Positions 7,666 through 17,073 of a DNA stretch of 64,000 nt are shown here, piece after piece. The position numbers and the translations under genes were made by a program. The stretch's first letter is position 1. Each line of letters opens with the position of its first letter. The notes under the pieces are model-generated. The model was not told the DNA's origin, searched no databases, and was given only the letters and a program-made list of their open reading frames with translations. This DNA comes from Giardia muris (taxonomy: Eukaryota; Fornicata; Diplomonadida; Hexamitidae): assembly GCA_006247105.1 (NCBI GenBank), contig CM016927.1:1054001-1118000 (forward strand). The letters run 5' to 3'.

Positions 7666-10095
7666 TTAGTTCTGCGCTCCGAGTCGTATGACATTCGTTT
7701 TGAGCGCGGCAAGGAACTTCTGTAAACTCACGTCGTCCGTGGCAACGACCTCGCCAACCGCCTCCTCTCCACCGAAGACCGCCGTCGACCGGACCGTCTT
7801 GTACGTCGTACTTGGGTTGACACGTGCGAGCAGGATGCGTGCCTGAGATGAACCCTGGTCCGCACGGTCGAAACGCGGTGCTGGGAAGCGCTCCTCAAGA
7901 ACCTCGTCGACCTCGTACTGAGGAGCGTCTAACAGAGCTGCCACGTTGGCATACTCGGGCTTCAAGTGATATCCAGCCTCACGCCATGCAGCAACCGATG
8001 AGCCTGTCCAAACGAGGAGGTTGAAGAACGAATCGAACAGAAGGATACGGTCCTGGGTTGCCTCACTCGAGTCGAGGAAGACGGGGGCGGGCTCTGGTTC
8101 CGCAACCGTGTAGGCATACAGGACGGGCTGAATCATGGTCAGGGCGTTTGTGACGTGCTGACGGATAAGCTGGAAACGCTTCATTGCAGTCTCGTCTGGA
8201 GACTGTCCGAAGAGCTGAAGGAAGTCGGACCTCCTGAAGTGATAGAGGAACTGTGGGAAGAACTCGAAGACAGGGAGGAACTGGAAGCTCTCTGTCGTCC
8301 CCTGGTGTGTGCTGAAGTGCTGAGTCAGCTTAATAATGCTCCGATCGATGGTCCGGATCGCCTCTCCAACATCAAGCGTCCGCATGGTGTTGTAGCATGC
8401 AAGCTTTGCCACAACAACTGCTGCTGCCTCTTGATCAAAACCTGCCGCAACCGAGGCCCAATCGGAAAGTGGATTCGCGGCGCGGAATGCATAAGTCGTC
8501 ACGCGGAGAATGAGCGAGCCTGTCAGTGAATCTGTGTATAGCGTGCGGAACTGGATGGGGTTCGTTGAGGGGAGAGCGACTGTATTGCCACCCTTTGCCT
8601 CGGGAACCTCCAAGAAGAATGTGAGCGTCGAGTCCGAATCGAGATGTGCCGAGTACCAGCGATTTGTCCCCCCTAACCCGATCTCCGTCACTCCTCCAAA
8701 GGTGGCTGCGACACTTGCTGAGTTATTCCCCCCGAAGCCGCTTCCAGCATGCGTCGATGGGGGAAGAGCCCGTACATGCCCGATACAACCTGCAATTCGA
8801 ACCCCAGGCCCAACTGAAAGTTCTATGATTGCACTCGCACCGAAAGACATCGGAGGCACGGGCTCATCCTCCTCCTCGCCCTCTTCGGCTTCTTCTGGCT
8901 CGTCACCAGTCTCGATGAAGGCCTCAAAGAAACGTCTCCAGCTCCGTGTAAAGGCCTGATAAGTGTACGACTCAGCGATCATCATATGACCACCTGTGAC
9001 GCTGGTCAGTCCGTACATCTCGAATAATCCAACCTGCTCCACAGAGCAGCTGAAGACGTGAACGCTGATTCCGGCCTCAGTGGCGCGCTCCCCAATACCT
9101 GCATAGAAGCGTTGTGCGTCCCGGACGTGCTTAGCAGCCTCGTTCCGCTTCTCTATGTCTGGCCAGTGTCGAAGATGCATTGCAAGGTCCAGGTCTACGA
9201 CAGCTCCAGGCCCTATTGTGCAGGGTCCGTTTGTCAACAGGAGGATTCGACCAGAGGGTCCCGAAGGCCCTGGTGTTGGTCTCTTTCCGCACTGGTATGG
9301 AGATAGGCCCTGGAGGATCGAGGTTGCGAGAGAGAGTGCAACTCCGAGGCACCGATGAGGGCGGTTGTTTGGTTGGACGGTCCAGGGATCTGGGACGAGA
9401 TCCTCAACGATTGCAGTGAGCGTTGAGTGGCACTCGGCTAGGGGAAGAAGTAGCTTCTGGGCGGTCGCTTTGAGCCCGAGGTACTGCTCAGCCATTGTCG
9501 GGGAGATATCCTCCGTTCCACGAAAGACGATCTTCCGGGGGCACACGTCGAAGACAAGTTCGTGGACAGTCGCAACCATCCCAAACGTCACGAGCGCGAC
9601 ACGTGTCTGTTGGGGCAGGGCGTCGAGAGCCCATTGGAGAGACTCGCGCAGCTTCTCAAAGTTCTCAGGCCCGGACGAGCAGATATCGACAACGAACACA
9701 AATGTAGCCACGTCCTCTCGCCGCTGCTTCTGGGAGCCCCCTATATCGTATTCTATTGTCTGGTACGCAGTATGAAGCTCTGCTGGGCGCCGATCTGCAG
9801 TGATGTGAGAGTAGCTCGTAGGGAGCGGCTGAGTGAGTGAGCAGAATGGACAAGTGAAAGTGTGCGCGATGTAGTCGACGAACGTGAAGGGGGAGAGAAT
9901 GGCTGTACAACCAGCACAGCGGACGGGTCCGTAGGGCGCTCGGTAGGGCGAGGCAACCTGGCGGAGTGGGGTGTAGACCAGCGAGAGTGGAACACCAAGA
10001 CGCAACGTCTCGTGACGAAACTGTGGCCAGACGAGCCACGGTGCGCGAAGTCCCAGCTCGTCGTCCATGGTGGCGGCCAGCTCTTGTACGCTCAT
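7666..10095 (-). CDS. SEC23: COPII coat subunit Sec23 (Sar1 GTPase-activating protein)
   Basis: An 809-aa protein of normal Sec23 size. In order: the N-terminal segment with PLSLVYTPL, a four-cysteine zinc finger (CAGC and later CPFC, about residues 60-87), the trunk/vWA-like domain beginning at FVFVVDICSS and including LLLTNGPCTIGPG, a beta-sandwich, a helical region (RLGLAFxxx is replaced by KLTQHFSTHQ and YNTMRTLDVG), and a C-terminal gelsolin-like domain ending in DDVSLQKFLAALKT. With Sec24 it forms the inner COPII coat at ER exit sites and stimulates Sar1 GTP hydrolysis. The start is the ATG at 10095 (MSVQELAATMDDELG). An upstream in-frame extension overlaps the spacer and lacks family support. 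The stop is followed by an AGTAAA-like ACTAAAGG. Confidence 0.93.
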   Translation of the reverse strand: MSVQELAATMDDELGLRAPWLVWPQFRHETLRLGVPLSLVYTPLRQVASPYRAPYGPVRCAGCTAILSPFTFVDYIAHTFTCPFCSLTQPLPTSYSHITADRRPAELHTAYQTIEYDIGGSQKQRREDVATFVFVVDICSSGPENFEKLRESLQWALDALPQQTRVALVTFGMVATVHELVFDVCPRKIVFRGTEDISPTMAEQYLGLKATAQKLLLPLAECHSTLTAIVEDLVPDPWTVQPNNRPHRCLGVALSLATSILQGLSPYQCGKRPTPGPSGPSGRILLLTNGPCTIGPGAVVDLDLAMHLRHWPDIEKRNEAAKHVRDAQRFYAGIGERATEAGISVHVFSCSVEQVGLFEMYGLTSVTGGHMMIAESYTYQAFTRSWRRFFEAFIETGDEPEEAEEGEEEDEPVPPMSFGASAIIELSVGPGVRIAGCIGHVRALPPSTHAGSGFGGNNSASVAATFGGVTEIGLGGTNRWYSAHLDSDSTLTFFLEVPEAKGGNTVALPSTNPIQFRTLYTDSLTGSLILRVTTYAFRAANPLSDWASVAAGFDQEAAAVVVAKLACYNTMRTLDVGEAIRTIDRSIIKLTQHFSTHQGTTESFQFLPVFEFFPQFLYHFRRSDFLQLFGQSPDETAMKRFQLIRQHVTNALTMIQPVLYAYTVAEPEPAPVFLDSSEATQDRILLFDSFFNLLVWTGSSVAAWREAGYHLKPEYANVAALLDAPQYEVDEVLEERFPAPRFDRADQGSSQARILLARVNPSTTYKTVRSTAVFGGEEAVGEVVATDDVSLQKFLAALKTNVIRLGAQN

Positions 10096-10187
10096 TTTAC
10101 TCCTCCGGTCACTGTGCCTTCGTAGTGTCAGTAGGGCCACCAGCCCAACATGGGGGTGCTGCCGTCAGTTTCCGCGGACAACGAAAA
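10096..10187. promoter_or_regulatory. Divergent spacer between Sec23 and the ankyrin gene
   Basis: A 92-bp spacer shared by two divergent genes. 'ttttac' abuts the Sec23 ATG on its strand and 'cgaaaa' abuts the ankyrin ATG, so each start has its own short A/T tract. Confidence 0.4.
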
Positions 10188-11258
10188 ATGTCACAGCTCA
10201 TCGAGGCAGCAAAGACTGGCGATCTCAACGGTGTTCGGAAGCATCTCACCGAGGCAAAGACGAAGGGGCCGGGAGGCTGGACTGCGCTCATGCACGCAGT
10301 GAACGCCAACCATCAGAGCTGTGCAGAGCTACTTGTGCAATATGAGGCGGGGTTCCAGAATGACACCGGACAGACCGCCCTCATGCTCGCCGTTGATCAA
10401 GGGATGACCCAACTTATCCCGATGCTTATACCGAAGGAGGGGGGACTGAAGAACCGGAATGGGTGGACGGCTCTAATGTTAGCGACATCTCGCGGGAACA
10501 ACGAATATGCCAAGCTCTTGCTATGTGAGGCGGGGGTTCAGAGTAGTAAGCCCTTCAACAACACCCCGGCTCTAACAAGCGCTCTCATGATTGCCGCTCG
10601 TTGGAATAAGGTCGATCTCGTGACTCTCTTAAAGCCGTATGAGCAGGGGCTCAAGGATGGGGAGGGGCATACGGCGTCCTGGCATGCGAGGAACAAGTGG
10701 AATACAAATGTGATGCCCCTGCTGGAGAATGAAGAAGACGTTCGGAATGCTCCTCCTCCCATCCCTAGGGATCATACGGTGCAAGTGGGTACGCCAAAGG
10801 TGCCTAAAAGTGTGGCCATCACGGTGGATGCATCGAGTGTGCAACCCAAAACCGATGTACGTGAGACCCCGTCAAGAATGCCACTCCCAGGTACCGTGAA
10901 ACGCGAACAAACGATTCAGACGTCCAATCAGGCGGATTTGGCATGGCAGGTGGAGCAACTGAAGATCAAACTGGCCGAGAGGGAAATGGAGAACAAACGG
11001 CTCAATATGCAGGTTAATGTTCTTACCGAACAACTGAAGAAAGGAAAGAGAGACCATGGGGAGCCTCAACTGAAGCTCCAGGTGGAGGCCCTTCGTAGGG
11101 AGAACGACAGGCTTAAGGAGATGCTTACAGTGGATCCACAGGCGTCAAGATGGATGGAGGCACTCCAGAGCAACTTCCATCGGGCATCGATGCAGATCGT
11201 CCGTCTGCTTGAGGAGAATGAGGCGTTACGAAAGAAGACCGCGACTAAGGATGATTAG
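10188..11258 (+). CDS. Ankyrin-repeat/coiled-coil protein (Giardia 21.1 type)
   Basis: A 356-aa protein. Residues 1-190 hold ankyrin repeats with the Giardia-typical signature GWTALMHAV, GQTALMLAV, GWTALMLAT and a closing LKPYEQGLKDGEGHTASWHA. A proline-rich linker leads to a coiled coil from about residue 245 (heptads around VEQLKIKLAEREMENKRLN) to the C-terminus. The start is the ATG after 'cgaaaa' at 10188; a longer frame upstream runs into the Sec23 gene and is not credible. Proteins of this type are abundant in Giardia and thought to act as cytoskeletal or flagellar scaffolds; no enzymatic domain is present. It shares the repeat pattern with the genes at 40416, 44009 and 53284. Confidence 0.85.
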   Translation: MSQLIEAAKTGDLNGVRKHLTEAKTKGPGGWTALMHAVNANHQSCAELLVQYEAGFQNDTGQTALMLAVDQGMTQLIPMLIPKEGGLKNRNGWTALMLATSRGNNEYAKLLLCEAGVQSSKPFNNTPALTSALMIAARWNKVDLVTLLKPYEQGLKDGEGHTASWHARNKWNTNVMPLLENEEDVRNAPPPIPRDHTVQVGTPKVPKSVAITVDASSVQPKTDVRETPSRMPLPGTVKREQTIQTSNQADLAWQVEQLKIKLAEREMENKRLNMQVNVLTEQLKKGKRDHGEPQLKLQVEALRRENDRLKEMLTVDPQASRWMEALQSNFHRASMQIVRLLEENEALRKKTATKDD

Positions 11259-11803
11259 GGCTTGGAGACTGAAGGGAGGTAGGTGGGCACAGACAGCCTG
11301 GAAGTGGGTGGATAGGGTTCTTTGGGATACATGGTCCCATATCGTTGCTCAATGACCGAAGGCGTACCTCATAGGTGTCTTTTGAAGTGGAGAAGCCCAT
11401 TCTTCTCGGGGAGGGTGAAATAAACTGAGATGATCAGTCCCAGTCGTTCTTTCATGACATAGTCATGACCATAACAATAATCATAGTCTGTCTCAGATGT
11501 CATTCAAACCCCTCCGGGGGATGTGAAGTCCTGGGTCCATATTCGATAAAGTATCACTATCCTTTTCTTTTTCGATGAAGGTGAAGGGGGGTGAGAAGAG
11601 GGGAATGGATCAAGCGTCAAAGTGAATCGGTGGAACCGGAGAATTGAGAGAGTTATTATTGAAGAAAGACTACTGTAATGGTGCCAGTCCCAGGAACTTA
11701 CTAGTAGAAGGGATGAGAGATCTTGAAAGGGCCAGGAGGGGACTGAGCATAGAGACACTACTTACCTCATTCTTCAGGGCTATCGTGTAGAAAATCAGCC
11801 GAA
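11259..11803. other. 545-bp region without a recognised gene
   Basis: No plausible protein. The minus-strand frame 11504-11758 is an S/T/P/L-rich low-complexity string. Visible structure: a direct repeat of the palindromic heptamer TCATGAC at 11452-11458 and 11463-11469, and a G/C-rich hairpin (ccccTCCgggg) near 11510. An AGTGAAT poly(A)-like signal occurs near 11620. The right edge should contain the PTPA promoter (tgtagaaaatcagccgaa). Confidence 0.45.
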
Positions 11804-12730
11804 ATGGACCGGTTCCGTGTGCCACCCGAGACCTTCGTGACCCCGGAGAAGACGATCCTCAACCGACGTTTCCAGATGGACCGCTTCAGGCATAGCGTCG
11901 TCTTCTACATCATCTCCCAGTTCATCACCATGATCAGTCAATCGATCGAGGGGCTTTCCTTTGACGCGGCCCCTGAGCCGTCCCCGGCCTGCGCCAAGCT
12001 TCTGGGCATCCTGGAGAAGGTCGAGGAGATCTTCAAGGAGACTCCGCCTGTGACCCGTGATGTTCGTTATGGGAACCCATCTTTCCGTACCTTCATTGGA
12101 AAGCTTCGTGAAAGGTGCACGGACTGGCACCGTGACGCCCTCCCCGAGGCGTACCAGGAAGCGACGATCGAGATCGACGTTTACTTCCTGGACATGTTCG
12201 GCTCGGAGCAAAGGCTTGATTATGGGACTGGGCATGAACTGAACTTCGTCTGTTGGGTATTCTCCTTTGCTCGTCTACAGGTCTTGGAGTCGAAGGAGGA
12301 CATGATCAACATTGGGCTTCGTCTTGCCCCTACGTACCTAAGGATTGTACAGAACATCCAAAACATCTACACTCTTGAGCCAGCCGGGTCACATGGGGCA
12401 TGGTCTGTTGATGACTACAACATGCTACCCTTCGTCTGGGGAAGTGCTCAGCTTTTCAACAAGCGCTTCCACCCCATCGACATCTTCAACGAGGAGAAGG
12501 TGGAGCAGCACCTCGATAATCTGTACAACATGATGATTCATAACATCTTCCTGGTGAAGACAGGAGACTTGCGCGTCACCTCCCCCTTCATCAGCGAGAT
12601 CCACATGGCCGCAGACACAAACTGGCAGAAGATTCACTCCGGGATGTACAGGCACTACCAGAACGAGGTCCTATGCAAATGGCCCATCATGCAACACTTC
12701 TGGTTCGGCAGCATCATCCCCTTTGAGTAG
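11804..12730 (+). CDS. PTPA: Serine/threonine phosphatase 2A activator (PTPA)
   Basis: A 308-aa all-helical protein matching the PTPA/PPP2R4/Rrd family at its usual core length. Recognisable segments are the P-R-Y-G-N-like VRYGNPSFRTF, LDYGTGHELNFVCW, RIVQNIQNIYTLEPAGSHGAWSVDDYNMLPFVWGSAQL and the C-terminal SGMYRHYQNEVLCKWPIMQHFWFGS. PTPA is a peptidyl-prolyl isomerase-like chaperone that loads catalytic metal into PP2A. All conserved pocket segments appear present. The start at 11804 follows 'gccgaa' and a broader A-rich tract. Confidence 0.95.
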   Translation: MDRFRVPPETFVTPEKTILNRRFQMDRFRHSVVFYIISQFITMISQSIEGLSFDAAPEPSPACAKLLGILEKVEEIFKETPPVTRDVRYGNPSFRTFIGKLRERCTDWHRDALPEAYQEATIEIDVYFLDMFGSEQRLDYGTGHELNFVCWVFSFARLQVLESKEDMINIGLRLAPTYLRIVQNIQNIYTLEPAGSHGAWSVDDYNMLPFVWGSAQLFNKRFHPIDIFNEEKVEQHLDNLYNMMIHNIFLVKTGDLRVTSPFISEIHMAADTNWQKIHSGMYRHYQNEVLCKWPIMQHFWFGSIIPFE

Positions 12731-12764
12731 CCCGACGGAGTCACTGAACCATTGAACCCTTGGC

Positions 12765-13237
<473 letters not shown>

Positions 13238-15493
13238 ATGGCAGACTCGGGGTCTCGCTACCGGAGCCTGGCGAAGAACGCTCGGGCGAGCCTGGACCTT
13301 CTGGAGGAGTTCGCCCAGGAGGTGGCCGCCCCGAGCCGCCAGGGCCGAAGGGCTGGGTCGCGTTGGAATCGGAACCAAGAGGATAGCTCGAGTGTGACTG
13401 ATGACGACCTAGAATACGCGACACCGAGCCACGTAGTCCTACTCATTCGCCATATCCTCTTCGCGGTTTGCTCCGACGATTGTATTCCTACTCTCACACT
13501 GAGATTGGAGGCCCTCAAGGCTAGCATGCCGAACAGCCCGGTACTAAGCATCTCGGTAACCATTGATGGCTCTGCCATGGTGTATAGGGCCTGTGATGTG
13601 ACTGCTGGGCAACTCCTAAGGATATTGGGCAAGAACCTCTACAAGATGGTACATCTGACGACATCGCAGGGTGAGACGATCTCAATGATCCGTATACCAC
13701 TTCTAGCAGTCGTCGAGCTCCCTTTTTTGGAGTCTGCAGGATTACGTGTGATGGTTAATGGCCAACTCCCCGCCGCTGCCAAAAGTCCCGCCCCCGTACG
13801 CCTCTCCTCGTTATGTGAGATGCCGTGCTTCATGAAGCCGGGATATGAGAACGTCGTGCGCGTCCAAGGACGCTATGTCAGCCAGGGGTCATACGTTGCC
13901 CCAATAGACTCCGCAGAAGTCTTGTTCAGTACGCTGAGGACCACCCAGTACGGAATGCCTCTCTCGGGCACGCTTGGAGACACCCCGTTGAAACCACTCC
14001 AGTTTTTCGCGCAAAGCGACTTCGATACATATATCTTCTATCCGTCCTTCATCGACTTCGAGGCCTATTCGTTCTGCACCGCCTCAAGGACGCACGACTT
14101 CGTCCGCTCGTACATGCAAGGAGCGGGACTAGTCGCCAAGGTCTCCTCTTCATCCACCATCCTGGAGAACGCCCTGAAACAACAGTCGATGGCCCAGGAC
14201 GTGGGCTTGAACGTCCATGACGATCTGGAGTTCGTCAAAATGGCATATCCTCCACCGGAGAAGGTGGCCGTTGACCTCTTACTCGAGCATGATGGACAGC
14301 AATATCGTAGGCTCCTCGCTCCGGGAGACCTCAGTGTACCAGGCCAGAGGACGGCAGAAGAGAAGGAGGCACGCCACTCGGCCTCGGGACAGCTGAGACC
14401 GTCCCTTCCGCCGCCGCCAAAGGCAAGGCATGCCTCTGTGGGCTTTGTAATCTCTGGGCTGGAGGCTAGGCTTCTACCAGAGGACATAGAATCGGCTTGT
14501 TTGCGGATTTTGTTTGGAACGACCACGGTACCTCTTTCGGACGAGCCCGTCCCCGTTGCAGATGGGCATTCGATGTGGCTGGAACAGCCGTACGTCTCTC
14601 TGGATCCATACAAGCTCATCCCGTACATTGAGTTCATCGTGATCGGGTATGGTCGTGGGGGACGTGAGTGCTGGTCTACCAGCTGTGTGGTCTCCCTAGC
14701 GAATCTGTTCTATGCCGGCTCACAAAGCGGCTGGCTTGATGGGGCGGATGGGAGCGAGGTCCATTATGCGATGAACGTCCCGCACCCTGTTGACCCCATC
14801 ACCTTACAAGCGATGTGCTTCCTTTCCGAAGATGGAAAGATAGCCCCGCCGTCGGGCAGTACGACGATGGATTCCTACGAGTCCGAGGAATATACCACGC
14901 TTGTAAGCAGTGCTGCTCCCACAAATCCTCCTGAGCAGCTGACCGCAAACAACGAGAGTATTCTATCTCTCATCACCGATGCCGCTGATATCAGCATGCA
15001 CCTACGAAACCTATCCACTCTTGGACAGGCTGGAAACGCCTCAGTTGATGCTGAACCTGTTCGGCCACCATCACGAAAGGAACGTCCCGTTGATAGACTT
15101 CCGGAGTCAGCCTTGCGTTTGACGACGCAGTCGGATGGAGATTACTCATACTCATCCTACTCTCGTTCCTCCACCCCAGATGACTCATATGACTCATATC
15201 GGCCTATAAGGAAAGCCACACGTACCATGGACGCATCCGAGACGATGGCCTTGTCCGTTGACCTAGCGGCACAGCTGAGGAATGGGTATGCAGGGTTACA
15301 GGCCAAGAAGAAGCCAGTCTTCCATAAAGCACGAACCGTATCCTCTTCAAGTTCGTCATCGTCATCCTCACCCCCACCCCCACCACAGGCTCGTAAGTAT
15401 GCCCCGACGACGGCTGCGGACCGCGACGCTTGGTTACAAAGCCAGGCACGAAAGGTGTTCTCCCAAGGAGTAGATTACTCGGACTCGGACTAG
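13238..15493 (+). CDS. Hypothetical protein (751 aa)
   Basis: I do not recognise this protein. It begins MADSGSRYRSLAKNARASL; I chose this ATG over one 30 bp upstream because the upstream one overlaps the divergent spacer. Residues 60-350 and 400-530 look globular and beta-rich. A proline-rich linker lies near residue 395 (LPPPPKAR). The C-terminal 200 residues are disordered, acidic and serine-rich, with a Ser9-Pro5 tract near residue 710 and two SYSS/DDSYDSY-like clusters. No membrane segment or catalytic motif is visible. A structural or cytoskeletal role is possible, but nothing in the sequence proves it. Its stop lies 7 bp from the convergent kinase stop. Confidence 0.75.
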   Translation: MADSGSRYRSLAKNARASLDLLEEFAQEVAAPSRQGRRAGSRWNRNQEDSSSVTDDDLEYATPSHVVLLIRHILFAVCSDDCIPTLTLRLEALKASMPNSPVLSISVTIDGSAMVYRACDVTAGQLLRILGKNLYKMVHLTTSQGETISMIRIPLLAVVELPFLESAGLRVMVNGQLPAAAKSPAPVRLSSLCEMPCFMKPGYENVVRVQGRYVSQGSYVAPIDSAEVLFSTLRTTQYGMPLSGTLGDTPLKPLQFFAQSDFDTYIFYPSFIDFEAYSFCTASRTHDFVRSYMQGAGLVAKVSSSSTILENALKQQSMAQDVGLNVHDDLEFVKMAYPPPEKVAVDLLLEHDGQQYRRLLAPGDLSVPGQRTAEEKEARHSASGQLRPSLPPPPKARHASVGFVISGLEARLLPEDIESACLRILFGTTTVPLSDEPVPVADGHSMWLEQPYVSLDPYKLIPYIEFIVIGYGRGGRECWSTSCVVSLANLFYAGSQSGWLDGADGSEVHYAMNVPHPVDPITLQAMCFLSEDGKIAPPSGSTTMDSYESEEYTTLVSSAAPTNPPEQLTANNESILSLITDAADISMHLRNLSTLGQAGNASVDAEPVRPPSRKERPVDRLPESALRLTTQSDGDYSYSSYSRSSTPDDSYDSYRPIRKATRTMDASETMALSVDLAAQLRNGYAGLQAKKKPVFHKARTVSSSSSSSSSSPPPPPQARKYAPTTAADRDAWLQSQARKVFSQGVDYSDSD

Positions 15494-15498
15494 TCCCC

Positions 15499-15505
15499 CT
15501 TCACT
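15499..15505 (-). terminator. Putative poly(A) signal AGTGAAG over the kinase stop
   Basis: On the minus strand GAG-TGA-AGG contains AGTGAAG spanning the TGA stop of the STE20-family kinase. Confidence 0.5.
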
Positions 15506-16724
15506 CCTTACTGAAGACGCGGATCCTACGAATCAGCTTATCATTGGCTGCCTTGAGATCCGCGTTCTCCTTGCGAAGCCTCTGGACCTCGGCCACGAGG
15601 GCCTCGACGGATGAGATGGCGATGTTGAGAGGGTCCTCAGGTTCTGTCTGGCACGTATTCGATTGGCCGGTTCCACCCCCCTCGAGCTCCATTGCTTGCC
15701 GAGCATATTCCTGTACCTCCATTCGGGAAGTATGAAAATCCCATGTATCATCATTCTGAGGGACCTCATTCGCGCCTTGAAGGCAAGCGTTTGCCTCCGA
15801 GACGAGTCTCTCTTGCTCGGTGTCAGTGATGTTATCGGAGACGCCTCCTTGTCTCTTCTGAAAGTATTGATCAAGAAGGGTTTTGATAGCGCCCGGTTGA
15901 TGTTTAGAAGGGAACTTTATCCTCTTCAATAAGTCACTGGCAGACGCCCTGTCGCGAGGGTCTTTGACGAGGCACCGAGAAATGAGTTCCTGGAAGGGCT
16001 TTCCATACTTCGAGGGATTGTTGAGGCTGGGAGGATCGTGCTCGGCGATCATCTTGATGACCGAGACGGCGTCCATGTTCTTGTAGGGAGGAGAGCCCTC
16101 GACTAGCTCGATGAGGCAAATCCCAAGAGACCAGATGTCGACCTTTGGGGTCTGGCTCTGGTTCTTGATTATTTCTGGGGCCATATATAGAGGTGAACCG
16201 ACGAAGGTGTGGCGTTCGGCGGGGTCAACGCCATCCATGATGACTCCAGCGACGCCGAAGTCCGCCAGGACTGCCGTCCCGTCCTCCTTGATCAATATGT
16301 TTGCTGTTTTAACGTCGCGATGGATCTGATTGTTAGCCTCCAGATATGCAAGAGCCGATAGGATATCATGGGCAACACTCATGGCGATGTTCTCGTCAAC
16401 GCCATTGGGCTGAACGCGACGAATAACCCCCTGAATGTTGCTAGCCATCACAGACATCACAAGCCAAAGGGAATTCCGATGGACGAAGCTGCAATGGTAC
16501 TCTGCGATGTTGGGGTGGTGACACTGAGCAAGGGTCTTGCACTCAGCCTGGATCCCAGCGATATGGGCATTCTTCCGGTCGAGGTTCAGCTGCTTCAACG
16601 CGCAAAGACGAACTTGCCCGGTGTCCGGGTCGGTATACTCTGACTTGAAGACGACCCCCGCCGCCCCGCGGCCCAGGACTTGAGTCGTTCGGTATCTGTT
16701 CGCAATAGGCTTGAATGATGCCAT
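15501..16724 (-). CDS. STE20-family protein kinase (OSR1/STK39-like)
   Basis: A 407-aa serine/threonine kinase with all catalytic elements: glycine loop GRGAAGVVF, lysine in CALKQL (about residue 44), glutamate in QAECKTL, catalytic loop HRDVKTANIL, ADFGVAG, activation segment GSPLYMAPE and VDIWSLGICLIELVEGSPPY. The HRDVKxxNIL pattern, VDIWSLGI and KYGKPFQELISRCLVKDPRDR point to the STE20 group, closest in feel to OSR1/FRAY kinases. No PF1/CCT domain is recognisable. The C-terminus is a short coiled coil (LVAEVQRLRKENADLKAAND). An AGTGAAG poly(A)-like signal overlaps the stop. The start is preceded on its strand by AAAAAG. Confidence 0.88.
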   Translation of the reverse strand: MASFKPIANRYRTTQVLGRGAAGVVFKSEYTDPDTGQVRLCALKQLNLDRKNAHIAGIQAECKTLAQCHHPNIAEYHCSFVHRNSLWLVMSVMASNIQGVIRRVQPNGVDENIAMSVAHDILSALAYLEANNQIHRDVKTANILIKEDGTAVLADFGVAGVIMDGVDPAERHTFVGSPLYMAPEIIKNQSQTPKVDIWSLGICLIELVEGSPPYKNMDAVSVIKMIAEHDPPSLNNPSKYGKPFQELISRCLVKDPRDRASASDLLKRIKFPSKHQPGAIKTLLDQYFQKRQGGVSDNITDTEQERLVSEANACLQGANEVPQNDDTWDFHTSRMEVQEYARQAMELEGGGTGQSNTCQTEPEDPLNIAISSVEALVAEVQRLRKENADLKAANDKLIRRIRVFSKE

Positions 16725-17073
16725 CTTTTTGGGGCCGGACCCCTTATCAGTTTAAAACCCCATTGGTAACGCCCCCTTAGTGCGTGACTAGCTACTGGAA
16801 GTTTTACAAGGAGTTTGGAGGTCAATCCTATTCTCCTCAGCCCACACACTAGTATTCTAGTCATGGAAGAGGTGAGATCCTCCCCTCCCCTCTTCTTCGT
16901 ATTCGAACGTTGGGCACGGTTCTGGCGGGCCTGATAGGTCTGTCAGCTCTAACAGCCTCCTCACTGTAAAGACATTTGCTAGTCCACCCCAGGAGACTCC
17001 TTCTCCTCGTAACCAGGCTTGAGTGCGCCTACGTGGATGGGCTGGAAATGGTTCCTTGCTACACCCTAAAAAG
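16725..17073. promoter_or_regulatory. 349-bp divergent intergenic region
   Basis: Separates the STE20 kinase from the helical 841-aa gene. No coding region is supported. Both flanking genes show the same 5-A tract plus G before ATG (AAAAAGATG on each strand), at the two ends of the region. The kinase side also holds 'cagtttaaaacc', a second A/T-rich box about 25 bp upstream of its start. Confidence 0.45.

Noticed and set aside
9966..10187. N-terminal extension of the ankyrin protein at 10188
   Set aside because: Would overlap the Sec23 coding start and lacks ankyrin features; the ATG at 10188 has an A-tract and begins the first repeat.
11504..11758. 84-codon minus-strand frame as a small gene
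   Set aside because: Low-complexity Ser/Leu/Pro sequence without start signal or family resemblance.
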